This document shows, piece by piece, positions 26,226-32,424 of a stretch of 32,424 bases of DNA; position 1 is the first letter of the stretch; each line of letters begins with the position of its first letter. Source of the DNA: an uncultured Eubacteriales bacterium (lineage in GTDB: Bacteria; Bacillota; Clostridia; Christensenellales; CAG-314). The stretch is taken from the NCBI GenBank assembly GCA_900546875.1, contig URET01000014.1, forward strand, positions 1-32,424, read 5' to 3'. The notes under the pieces are model-generated. The model was given only the letters and a program-made list of their open reading frames with translations, was not told the DNA's origin and made no database searches. Made by a program: the position numbers and the translations under genes.

Positions 26226-26434
26226 ATGAATTTAAACAATACAAATCTAAATTTAAACAACTTAATACAATCGGAAGTTGACCGTATTTCAACTAAATAT
26301 AATAAAGATTTTTTAGATTGCGAAGACCTAATTAAGAAAGTTTGTCTGATGAAGATTTTGATTTAATGTTAGAAGAAATGTTAAAAGAACGAAAAGAAAG
26401 AAAACGCAAACGAGAAAAAGATTTTGAAATGTAA
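26226..26434 (+). pseudogene. Small frameshifted ORF
   Basis: The ATG at 26226 is preceded by AAAAGGA and encodes 46 residues (MNLNNTNLNLNNLIQSEVD onward) to a TAA at 26364-26366. The highly charged continuation LSDEDFDLMLEEMLKERKER lies in another frame and ends at 26434. A one-base shift near 26335-26342 would join them into a protein of about 69 residues with a basic coiled-coil tail. I do not recognise the family. Confidence 0.45.
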
Positions 26435-26451
26435 AATGTGTCACACAAGTA

Positions 26452-26479
26452 TTGACTTTGAAAAATCTTATGATAGAAT
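26452..26479 (+). promoter_or_regulatory. Promoter of the toxin-immunity-like operon
   Basis: TTGACT (26452-26457), a 16-bp spacer and the extended -10 TGATAGAAT (TAGAAT at 26474-26479). Transcription would start near 26486, at the first base of the main hairpin arm. Confidence 0.65.
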
Positions 26480-26527
26480 GCAAGTAAAAGGTTGAAGAAA
26501 TGCAATGTTCTTCAACCTTTTGCATTC
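26476..26527 (+). promoter_or_regulatory. 52-bp inverted repeat over the -10 region and leader
   Basis: AAAAGGTTGAAGAA (26486-26499) pairs perfectly with TTCTTCAACCTTTT (26508-26521) across an 8-base loop. The outer GAATGC (26476-26481) pairs with GCATTC (26522-26527). The inner 14-bp stem would form the 5' end of the transcript; the outer arm overlaps the -10 element. It could stabilise the RNA, attenuate transcription or bind a dimeric regulator. Confidence 0.6.
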
Positions 26528-26548
26528 TATAAGGAGATATGATATAAT

Positions 26549-27133
26549 ATGGGTGTTTTTGATGATTTAATTCACATAGGAGAAAATGGAGAATTGCTTT
26601 TTAACCAGTGGATTGAATGGGACCATTTTTTAATTCCAAATAAACCAGAATGGTTTAGAGAATTATTAAGAAACATAATGGCATTATTTGGACATTGTAT
26701 GAATTGCACTTCATTAGATGGTTGCTATCTTGTTACAAGAAATATGCCGGAGCAGCCATTGCATGATAACTGTGATTGTCGCAAAAAAGATATTACATAT
26801 TCAAATGTTAAATATAGTGCAATTGCCGAATGTGATATAAGGAAATTTACGGAGTATGTTTTTAAAAATGTAAAAGATTCTAAAGGCAAAAATAAAATAT
26901 TTTATGATTTGGGTTTTGATATCAACGATTCTGAGTATCTACAAAATGAATATTGTAAACAAGCATTAAAACAATATCTTTTAGGAAATTATATCTGTAA
27001 AAATTTGGATCGAAGAGGCTTAAGGTTGGCAATTCCAATCACTTTAAGCGGAATAACCTTTTATAGCGGTTGGATGCTATATCCCGAAGGAAAAATAAAA
27101 AATACTACACCATTTGGAGGATGGATAAAATGA
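26549..27133 (+). CDS. Orphan toxin-like protein (Cys/His motif plus DUF6883-like C-terminal domain)
   Basis: This 194-residue protein has two parts. Residues 48-80 contain a Cys/His cluster (C50, C53, C59, H72, C75, C77; HCMNCTSLDGC and PLHDNCDCRKK), resembling the C-terminal motif of phage Mu F-like head proteins that recurs in polymorphic toxins. Residues 88-194 (IRKFTEYVF, GKNKIFYDLGFD, ending SGWMLYPEGKIKNTTPFGG) have the layout of DUF6883-type toxin-associated domains. AAGGAG lies 12 bases before the ATG, rather far. Its stop codon overlaps the next start by ATGA. There is no secretion or pretoxin domain, so it looks like a detached C-terminal cassette. Function is inferred mainly from the neighbour and is uncertain. 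Confidence 0.65.
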   Translation: MGVFDDLIHIGENGELLFNQWIEWDHFLIPNKPEWFRELLRNIMALFGHCMNCTSLDGCYLVTRNMPEQPLHDNCDCRKKDITYSNVKYSAIAECDIRKFTEYVFKNVKDSKGKNKIFYDLGFDINDSEYLQNEYCKQALKQYLLGNYICKNLDRRGLRLAIPITLSGITFYSGWMLYPEGKIKNTTPFGGWIK

Positions 27134-27615
27134 AAAAATTAGATTTAGTAAAACTTAAAAACGATAAACCATATAAATCGCACAATTTAAATAAAGATAT
27201 GCATGGGATTGTAGTTGATGTAAATTTCGATAATGCAGATGTACTATTTTTTAATCCACACAATGTTGGAGATTATGCAATTGTTAATGTAAAAACTATT
27301 GATTTAGATTTGGATAAAGAAAAACTTCCAACAGAGTTTGAAAAAGAATTGTTGTCTAAATTAGAGACCTTAAAATTAAAGACAAAAAATGTCATAGAGA
27401 CAATAGCAATAAACGAATACGATATGGTTGAATTGTTGGTTGAAGAAGAAAGATATACTAAATTTGGTATCCACAAAGGTGATAGAGGATGTGTCATGGA
27501 TAATAATGCTGTCCAAAATTATATTGAAGTGGATTTTTCTGGTATAGATAAAGATGGAAATTATTATGGTGATTGTATCTCAGCAAAGATTGATGATTTG
27601 AAAGTTATTAAATAA
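27130..27615 (+). CDS. Putative immunity protein with duplicated DUF4926-like domain
   Basis: The 161-residue protein starts at the ATG at 27130, which shares ATGA with the stop codon of the preceding gene. GGAGG lies nine bases upstream. The C-terminal half (NEYDMVELLVEEERY, GIHKGDRGCVMD, YIEVDFSGID, AKIDDLKVI) fits small SH3-like DUF4926-type proteins, known neighbours of DUF6883 toxins. The N-terminal half repeats the plan: KLDLVKLKNDKPY, NLNKDMHGIVVD, ADVLFFN, IVNVKTIDL. It is thus an internal duplication with a linker near residues 65-95. It would be cytoplasmic and bind the toxin. It is followed by a strong terminator. Confidence 0.68.
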   Translation: MKKLDLVKLKNDKPYKSHNLNKDMHGIVVDVNFDNADVLFFNPHNVGDYAIVNVKTIDLDLDKEKLPTEFEKELLSKLETLKLKTKNVIETIAINEYDMVELLVEEERYTKFGIHKGDRGCVMDNNAVQNYIEVDFSGIDKDGNYYGDCISAKIDDLKVIK

Positions 27616-27749
27616 TTTACTACACTAGTTTACACCTATTACACTAGTTTTGGGTAGTTTTAGAAAGAATTAGACCGAGAGTTTGAAAATTGAACTCTCG
27701 GTCTTTTTTTATGCAATTTTACTACACTTTTTGGAGCAGTTTACTACAC
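27616..27749 (+). repeat. Three copies of TTTACTACAC near the right end of the insert
   Basis: Copies lie at 27616-27625, 27718-27727 and 27740-27749, all in the same orientation as the left-end copy at 25498. The first is followed by TAGTTTACACC. They lie 230-370 bp inside the right core. Confidence 0.55.
27672..27710 (+). terminator. Terminator of the toxin-immunity-like operon
   Basis: A perfect 12-bp stem (27672-27683, AGACCGAGAGTT, with 27693-27704) is followed by TTTTTT. Confidence 0.9.
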
Positions 27750-27793
27750 CTATTGTATTTTTAGCCTAAAATTAAGCAAAACTTTTGCAAAAG

Positions 27794-27833
27794 AAAAAAC
27801 CTTGAAAGTGCCTATTTTACTAAGGTTTCAAGG
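27794..27833 (-). terminator. Terminator of the tRNA-Thr gene
   Basis: CCTTGAAA (27800-27807) pairs with TTTCAAGG (27826-27833). Read on the minus strand, the hairpin is followed by TTTTTTC, 11 bp after the tRNA 3' end. Confidence 0.75.
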
Positions 27834-27843
27834 GTTTTGTGAA

Positions 27844-27919
27844 TGGAGCTGATGACGGGACTTGAACCCGTGACCTCTGCCTTACCAAGGCAGTGCTCTA
27901 CCTGCTGAGCTACATCAGC
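27844..27919 (-). tRNA. tRNA-Thr (anticodon GGT), CCA encoded
   Basis: The 76-nt cloverleaf has a GCTGATG/CATCAGC acceptor stem, a D arm containing AGCTCAGCAGGTAGAGC, anticodon arm CTGCC-TTGGTAA-GGCAG, the T loop GGTTCAAGTCC and an encoded CCA (27844-27846). The anticodon GGT reads ACC and ACT threonine codons. It looks functional, with its own terminator. It is carried inside the 2593-bp insert, and its anticodon loop is identical (as TTACCAA on the plus strand) to the core repeated at both insert junctions, 100 bp from the right one. Confidence 0.95.
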
Positions 27920-27981
27920 ATAGCTCCAAAATGGAGTAAATATTCAGTTGTAATTTTGATTAAAATTGCCGATTCCTTGTC

Positions 27982-27988
27982 TTACCAA
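27982..27988 (+). other. Right insert junction, TTACCAA core
   Basis: TTACCAA is flanked by GTC and GAC, giving an anticodon-arm-like GTC-TTACCAA-GAC. The transposase frame resumes here. See the matching core at 25389-25395. Confidence 0.6.
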
Positions 27989-28307
27989 GACGTTCAGTTC
28001 GAGATACACTAAAGGAGAGGAACTTCAACCGACGTTATTCCAAACGGTATTGCGACAGATGGGAATACGGCACAAGCAGATCAGACCGTATACGCCGAGA
28101 CACAACGGCAAGGTGGAACGCAGTCACAGAAAAGACGGAGAGTGGTTCTATGCCGGCAGAAAATTCTACAGTTTGGAGGACTACAACAAGCAATTAAAGA
28201 GATATATGAACGAGTACAACAACTTCCCGATGCGCCCGCTGAATTGGCTTTCGCCTAACGAATATCTGGCTTCCTTTTTTTCTAAGCAAAGTGTAACAAA
28301 TGTTTGA
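27982..28307 (+). pseudogene. Transposase, C-terminal fragment with catalytic Glu
   Basis: This continues the transposase in the original frame: TKTFSSRYTKGEELQP, then the catalytic Glu in RHNGKVERSHRKDG, and the C-terminal SPNEYLASFF. It has no start codon or ribosome binding site of its own; an ATG at 27966 belongs to the insert. The separation from the N-terminal fragment is 2593 bp, a clean insertion with no deletion. Confidence 0.9.
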
Positions 28308-28317
28308 CAAGCTTACA
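28291..28317 (-). repeat. IS right inverted repeat
   Basis: On the minus strand it begins TGTAAGCTTG and ends ACATTTGTTACAC, pairing with 24564-24590. Confidence 0.85.
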
Positions 28318-28343
28318 CAATAAAATGGAAAATAAAAGCGCGT
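28318..28343. repeat. 26-bp direct repeat flanking the IS, right copy
   Basis: Identical to 24538-24563. The target-site duplication ends 4 bp before the -35 element at 28348. Confidence 0.88.
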
Positions 28344-28347
28344 ACGG

Positions 28348-28376
28348 TTGACAGTTTCCGGCATTGGGTATATAAT
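28348..28376 (+). promoter_or_regulatory. Consensus sigma-A promoter of the PFOR gene
   Basis: TTGACA (28348-28353), a 17-bp spacer and TATAAT (28371-28376) are a perfect match to consensus. The leader of about 220 nt before the PFOR start has no recognised riboswitch. Confidence 0.93.
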
Positions 28377-28605
28377 TAAATATGATTGCGGCAAACTATC
28401 GTGAATTACTCTGAAACCGGATCAAAACAGCATCGTATTCAGCATTATTTATAATTCAGAATGATTTAGTCGTAAAACCGATTTGTTTTGCGGAAGTAGT
28501 GCTGTGTGTCCGGTCAGGTATATTTTTGATTTTTCCGGTGCGATGAGAAAGTTCTCAACATATTATCTGTGAAATAAAGATTATTTTTTTCGGAGGAAAG
28601 AACAA

Positions 28606-31600
28606 ATGGCTAAAAAGATCACTATTGACGGGAATACAGCGGCGGCTCACGTAGCTTATGCTTTCAGTGACGTTTCCGCTATTTATCCCATTACTCCTTC
28701 GTCCCCGATGGCAGAAGTCGCGGACGAATGGGCGGCTGCGGGAAGGAAAAACCTTTTCGGACAAGTGCTTCATATTGCGGAAATGCAGTCTGAGGCGGGC
28801 GCTGCGGGTGCTGTTCACGGATCCCTTGCTGCCGGTGCGCTCACTACTACCTTTACCGCAAGTCAGGGATTGTTGCTCATGATCCCCAATATGTACAAAA
28901 TCGCGGGTGAGCTTCTTCCTTGTGTATTCCATGTTTCCGCAAGAGCTCTTGCTGCTCATGCTCTCAGCATTTTCGGCGATCATGCCGACGTTATGGCTTG
29001 CCGTCAGACAGGCTTTGCCATGCTTGCAAGCAACAACGTGCAGGAGGTCATGGATCTTGCTCTTGTGGCTCATCTTTCCACTCTCGAAGCCAAAGTTCCT
29101 TTCCTGCATTTCTTTGACGGTTTCCGTACCAGTCACGAAGTGAGCAAGATAGAAGAGATCGAGTATGACGAGATGGACAAGCTGCTTGACAGAAAGTTCG
29201 TGGACGAATTCCGTGCGCGCGCACTCAATCCCGAGCATCCTCATCTTCAGGGTACGGCTCAGAATCCCGATATATATTTCCAAAACAGAGAAGCTGCCAA
29301 CAAGTATTACAATGCGGTCCCCGCGATCGTGGAAAAATATATGGAAAAAGTCGGGGAACTTACGGGTCGTCATTATAAACTTTTCGACTATGCGGGTGCG
29401 CCCGATGCCAAGCATGTTATCGTAATGATAGGCAGCGGAGCCGACGCGGCTGAAGAAACCGTTAATTATCTCACAGCCAGAGGCGAAAAAGTCGGTCTTA
29501 TCAAGATCCATCTTTACAGACCCTTCTGCGCCGACAGATTTATTGCCGCCATTCCCGCTTCGGCTGAGGTTCTTACCGTGCTGGACAGAACTAAAGAAGC
29601 GGGCAGTCTCGGCGAGCCTCTTTATACAGACGTTTGTTCCGCGCTTCTTGAAAAGGGCAGGAATCTCTGTGTCCTCGGCGGACGCTACGGCCTCGGCAGC
29701 AAGGAGTTTACTCCTTCCATGGTGCTTTCCGTTTACAAAAATATGGCCGGCGCAAAAAAGAACCACTTTACGGTGGGCATCACCGACGACGTGACCTTCA
29801 CTTCTCTTCCCGTCGATGAAAAGATCGACGTCGCCGTCCCCGGGACCACACGCTGCAAGTTCTACGGGCTGGGCAGCGACGGAACCGTCGGCGCTAACAA
29901 AAACAGCATAAAAATAATCGGCGATCACACCGATCTTTACGCTCAGGGCTATTTCGAGTATGACAGCAAGAAATCGGGCGGTCTTACAATAAGCCATCTC
30001 CGTTTCGGCAAAAACCCCATAAAGAGCAGTTATCTGGTGGATCAGGCGGAATTTATCGCCTGCCATAATTCAAGCTATGTTACTCGTTACGACATGCTCG
30101 CAAGCGCAAAAGAAGGAGGTACTTTCCTCCTGAACTGCGCATGGTCAAAGGAAGAACTCGAAGATAAGCTTCCCGCCGTCATGAAAAATCAGATCGCGCG
30201 GAAAAAACTTAAATTCTTTATTATCGACGGCCTCCATCTCGCCATCAAGGCAGGCAGTGCCAAGTCGACAAATATGGTCATGCAGGCAGCTTTCTTCAAG
30301 CTTGCCAATATCATTCCTTACGAGGAAGCAGAAGACTATATGAAAAAGGCCGTTATCAAAACCTACGGAAAGAAAGGTCAGAAGGTCATAGACAGCAACT
30401 TCGCCGCCATAGACAACGCTTCTGCCGGTCTTGTTGAAGTGGATTACCCCGAAGCTTGGGCAACCACTACCTACGGCGCACCCGTCGTCGAAGGCTGTGA
30501 TGACGAGTATTATAAAAACTTCATTAAGCCCATTATCGCTCAGAAAGGCGATGAGCTTCCCGTTTCGGCTTTCGATCCGTCGGGCGTCGTGCCCACCGGT
30601 ACGACCCGCTTTGAAAAGCGCGGTATTGCGGTAAATGTTCCCGTATGGAACAAAGATAAGTGTATCCAGTGCAATCAGTGTTCTCTTGTTTGTCCTCACG
30701 CCGCGATCCGTCCCGTGCTGATCCCCGAGGGCACCGAAAAACCCGAAGGCTTCGAAACCAAACCCGCTATAGGCGTGAAGGGCTATGAGTTCAGGGTCCA
30801 GATATCTCCTCTCGACTGCTCCGGCTGCGGCTCCTGTGCCAACGTTTGTCCCGCAAAGGAAAAGGCGCTTGTCATGACGCCTGCCGAAAAGGTCAGCGAA
30901 GAAAAGAATTACGCTTTTGCTTCAGTTCAGCCCGAGGTTAAGGTTCCCGGTGCCGTCAACGTCAAGACGAGTCAGTTTAAAAAGCCTCTCTTTGAGTTCA
31001 GCGGGGCATGCGCCGGCTGCGGCGAAACTCCTTATGTCAAGCTCATTACTCAGCTTTTCGGCGACAGAATGATCATCGCCAACGCTACAGGCTGCTCTTC
31101 TATTTACGGCGGATCCGCTCCCACCTGTCCCTATACCAAAAACGACGAAGGCCACGGTCCCGCTTGGGCTAACTCCCTCTTCGAGGATAACGCCGAATTC
31201 GGGTACGGTATGAGAATAGCTTACAATCAGAGAAGAGAAAAACTCGTTGAGCTTGTTTCTCAGCTGAAAGAGAAAGTCGGCGATTGCAAAGAGTGCGTTG
31301 AAGCATGTCAGGCATGGCTGGACGGAAAAGACGACGCCGAGTTGAGCAAAGCTGCCGCCGCTCGCCTTGTTCCTATAGTTGAAAAATGCAAAGACTGCGG
31401 TTGCGAAGCCGATGAAATCGCAAAAGCAATATATAAAGACAGAGATTGTCTTGTCAAAAAGTCGGTGTGGATATTCGGCGGCGACGGATGGGCTTATGAT
31501 ATCGGCTACGGCGGCCTCGATCACGTGCTTGCCTCCGGCGACGACGTAAACGTCCTCGTCCTCGACACTGAGGTTTACTCCAATACGGGCGGACAGGCAA

Positions 31601-32097
31601 GTAAATCAAGTCCTACCGGCGCCGTGGCTAAATTTGCCGCCGCCGGCAAACGTACCAAAAAGAAAGACCTCGGTATGATGGCAATGTCTTACGGTTATGT
31701 GTACGTCGCTCAGGTAGGTATGGGCGCCAACATGAATCAGCTTGTCAAGGTGCTCTCTGAGGCCGAAGCTTATAAAGGACCTTCACTTATCATCGCTTAC
31801 GCTCCGTGTATCAATCACGGTATAGATATGTCTAACCCTCAGGCTGAAATCAAAAAAGCAGTGGAATGCGGTTACTGGCAGCTCTATCACTATAATCCCG
31901 ACTATGCCGCCGAGGGCAAGAATCCCTTTGTTCTCGACAGCAAAGAGCCTACGGGTGATTATCAGGAGTTTATAAGAAAAGAGACCCGTTACGCTTCTCT
32001 CCTCAAAACAAAACCCGAAATTGCGGAATCGCTCTTTGCCAAATCCGAAAAGGACGCCAAGGAAAGACTCCAAAAGTATGAGGAACTTGCAAAATAA
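28606..32097 (+). CDS. nifJ: Pyruvate:ferredoxin (flavodoxin) oxidoreductase
   Basis: The single-chain 1163-residue PFOR converts pyruvate and CoA to acetyl-CoA and CO2 and reduces ferredoxin, the central step of anaerobic pyruvate breakdown. Domains in order: alpha/gamma pyrimidine-binding region (YPITPSSPMAE near the N-terminus; QSEAGAAGAVHGSLAAGALT), CoA-contact and gamma domains, a bacterial-type two [4Fe-4S] ferredoxin domain (CIQCNQCSLVCP near residue 686; CSGCGSCANVCP near 738), and the TPP-binding beta domain (CAGCGETPYV near 802; GDGWAYDIGYGG near 958; YSNTGGQ). The fourth cluster ligand is probably one of the beta-domain cysteines. Length is typical. The ribosome binding site GGAGG precedes the ATG. 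Monocistronic, with its own promoter and terminator; high expression is expected. Confidence 0.98.
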   Translation: MAKKITIDGNTAAAHVAYAFSDVSAIYPITPSSPMAEVADEWAAAGRKNLFGQVLHIAEMQSEAGAAGAVHGSLAAGALTTTFTASQGLLLMIPNMYKIAGELLPCVFHVSARALAAHALSIFGDHADVMACRQTGFAMLASNNVQEVMDLALVAHLSTLEAKVPFLHFFDGFRTSHEVSKIEEIEYDEMDKLLDRKFVDEFRARALNPEHPHLQGTAQNPDIYFQNREAANKYYNAVPAIVEKYMEKVGELTGRHYKLFDYAGAPDAKHVIVMIGSGADAAEETVNYLTARGEKVGLIKIHLYRPFCADRFIAAIPASAEVLTVLDRTKEAGSLGEPLYTDVCSALLEKGRNLCVLGGRYGLGSKEFTPSMVLSVYKNMAGAKKNHFTVGITDDVTFTSLPVDEKIDVAVPGTTRCKFYGLGSDGTVGANKNSIKIIGDHTDLYAQGYFEYDSKKSGGLTISHLRFGKNPIKSSYLVDQAEFIACHNSSYVTRYDMLASAKEGGTFLLNCAWSKEELEDKLPAVMKNQIARKKLKFFIIDGLHLAIKAGSAKSTNMVMQAAFFKLANIIPYEEAEDYMKKAVIKTYGKKGQKVIDSNFAAIDNASAGLVEVDYPEAWATTTYGAPVVEGCDDEYYKNFIKPIIAQKGDELPVSAFDPSGVVPTGTTRFEKRGIAVNVPVWNKDKCIQCNQCSLVCPHAAIRPVLIPEGTEKPEGFETKPAIGVKGYEFRVQISPLDCSGCGSCANVCPAKEKALVMTPAEKVSEEKNYAFASVQPEVKVPGAVNVKTSQFKKPLFEFSGACAGCGETPYVKLITQLFGDRMIIANATGCSSIYGGSAPTCPYTKNDEGHGPAWANSLFEDNAEFGYGMRIAYNQRREKLVELVSQLKEKVGDCKECVEACQAWLDGKDDAELSKAAAARLVPIVEKCKDCGCEADEIAKAIYKDRDCLVKKSVWIFGGDGWAYDIGYGGLDHVLASGDDVNVLVLDTEVYSNTGGQASKSSPTGAVAKFAAAGKRTKKKDLGMMAMSYGYVYVAQVGMGANMNQLVKVLSEAEAYKGPSLIIAYAPCINHGIDMSNPQAEIKKAVECGYWQLYHYNPDYAAEGKNPFVLDSKEPTGDYQEFIRKETRYASLLKTKPEIAESLFAKSEKDAKERLQKYEELAK

Positions 32098-32115
32098 GTG
32101 TTTGTTTATGTTTCG

Positions 32116-32145
32116 GGACTCTCCTTTACAGGAGAGTCCTTTTTT
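32116..32145 (+). terminator. Terminator of the PFOR gene
   Basis: A perfect 10-bp stem, GGACTCTCCT and AGGAGAGTCC (32116-32125, 32130-32139), with a 4-base loop, is followed by TTTTTT. Confidence 0.93.
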
Positions 32146-32207
32146 GCTTCTGTCAGTATAATGGATATACCGTATAAGCTTTTATGTTTTAAACCGACTG
32201 AGAATAA

Positions 32208-32236
32208 TTGCCTTTTTTATAAGTGTGTGTTATAAT
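32208..32236 (+). promoter_or_regulatory. Promoter of the gene at the right edge
   Basis: TTGCCT (32208-32213), a 17-bp spacer and TATAAT (32231-32236). The predicted start near 32243 leaves a leader of about 65 nt. Confidence 0.7.
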
Positions 32237-32308
32237 ACCAAAGATAAGAATAAAAAGGGCAAAGGAACTGTATACCGTCTGACATGCGGTCAGCGGTGAG
32301 GTACAGAC

Positions 32309-32424
32309 TTGATTTCCGATGACGAACAGACTGCGGTAAGGGAAAGGAACTGTTCGGCGGCAAAGTACGTTTCGGCGGTTTTTCCGGGGGAGGCCCTTTC
32401 GGCTTTCCGTTTTGCGCTTGCCTG
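32309..32424 (+). CDS. Start of an unidentified gene, cut by the window edge
   Basis: A TTG at 32309 is preceded at six bases by GAGGT and opens a frame of 38 codons that runs off the window (ISDDEQTAVRERNCSAAKY and onward). The codons are rich in G and C at third positions, like the PFOR gene. An in-frame TGA lies just upstream, so the start cannot be earlier. The product was not recognised. A structured leader or non-coding RNA is the alternative, since AAAGGAACTGT occurs twice (near 32259 and 32342). Confidence 0.4.
   Translation, partial: MISDDEQTAVRERNCSAAKYVSAVFPGEALSAFRFALA

Larger units (their letters stand above)
25389..27981 (+). mobile_element. 2593-bp AT-rich insert within the IS, probable non-autonomous integrative element
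   Basis: Removing 25389-27981 joins the two transposase fragments in frame into a 319-residue protein (GQEF-TKTFSSRYTKGEE across the join) and leaves a single TTACCAA. The insert carries a truncated Fic gene, a broken small ORF, a toxin-immunity-like pair, two terminators and a tRNA-Thr gene. It is much more AT-rich than the genes around it. TTTACTACAC occurs once near the left end and three times near the right end. No integrase, excisionase or replication gene is present. Confidence 0.8.
24564..28317 (+). mobile_element. IS481-like insertion sequence, interrupted by a second element
   Basis: The ends are imperfect 27-bp inverted repeats (24564-24590 and 28291-28317), 20 of 27 matching, both starting TGTA and sharing ACATTTGTTACAC. 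Without the 2593-bp insert the IS would be 1161 bp with one transposase gene. The flanking 26-bp duplication is far longer than the usual IS481 range and resembles the 24-29 bp duplications reported for the IS1202 group, so the family label is provisional. The IS landed 4 bp upstream of the -35 element of the next gene's promoter. Confidence 0.85.

Noticed and set aside
25498..27749. TTTACTACAC repeats as CRISPR or integron attC sites
   Set aside because: Only four short copies with irregular spacing, no flanking cas genes, and no GTTRRRY/RYYYAAC cores.
28555..30066. 503-codon frame antisense to PFOR
   Set aside because: It is complementary to a highly conserved gene; long antisense frames are expected from its codon use.
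32243..32424. 6S RNA, RNase P or tmRNA at the right edge
   Set aside because: None of the conserved sequence blocks of these RNAs could be recognised.

Overview
The window looks like chromosome from an anaerobic, probably endospore-lineage Firmicute (Clostridia-like). Supporting this are a 1163-residue pyruvate:ferredoxin oxidoreductase, a YyaC/DUF1256 sporulation-type protein, a Soj/Spo0J (ParA/ParB) pair with consensus parS sites, AGGAGG-type ribosome binding sites and sigma-A-like TTGACA/TATAAT promoters. The genus cannot be named from this sequence.

Layout. 1-600: a relic group II intron core without its reverse transcriptase. 658-3600: a divergent iron-alcohol-dehydrogenase-fold protein and a sensor histidine kinase, both on the minus strand. 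3600-4050: an intergenic region with a cluster of DnaA-box-like sequences, a candidate origin or DnaA-binding locus. 4067-7589: a heterodimeric ABC exporter with one degenerate and one intact ATP site. 7994-14000: a surface leucine-rich-repeat protein, a glycerophosphodiester phosphodiesterase, argS and an M32 carboxypeptidase. 14-16.3 kb: gene-poor DNA. 16.3-22.5 kb: yyaC, a gene-poor AT-rich stretch with five parS sites (four inside or bounding ~110-bp tandem units), then cvpA-like, parB and parA. These form a chromosome-segregation neighbourhood. 22.5-24.5 kb: gene-poor DNA and a left-handed beta-helix acyltransferase resembling the GlmU C-terminal domain.

24.5-28.35 kb is a nested mobile locus. 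An IS481-like insertion sequence (imperfect 27-bp terminal inverted repeats, 26-bp direct repeat at the flanks) has its transposase split by a 2593-bp AT-rich insert. Both insert junctions carry TTACCAA. Removing exactly one copy plus the insert restores a continuous 319-residue transposase. The same seven bases are the anticodon loop of a tRNA-Thr(GGT) gene carried near the insert's right end. The insert also carries a truncated Fic gene, a broken small ORF, and a tightly coupled two-gene module that looks like an orphan toxin domain with a duplicated DUF4926-like immunity protein. Copies of TTTACTACAC lie near both ends. No recombinase gene is visible, so it resembles a non-autonomous integrative element or the remains of one.

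28.35-32.4 kb: a textbook promoter immediately beside the IS, the pyruvate:ferredoxin oxidoreductase gene, its terminator, and the start of one further gene cut by the window edge.
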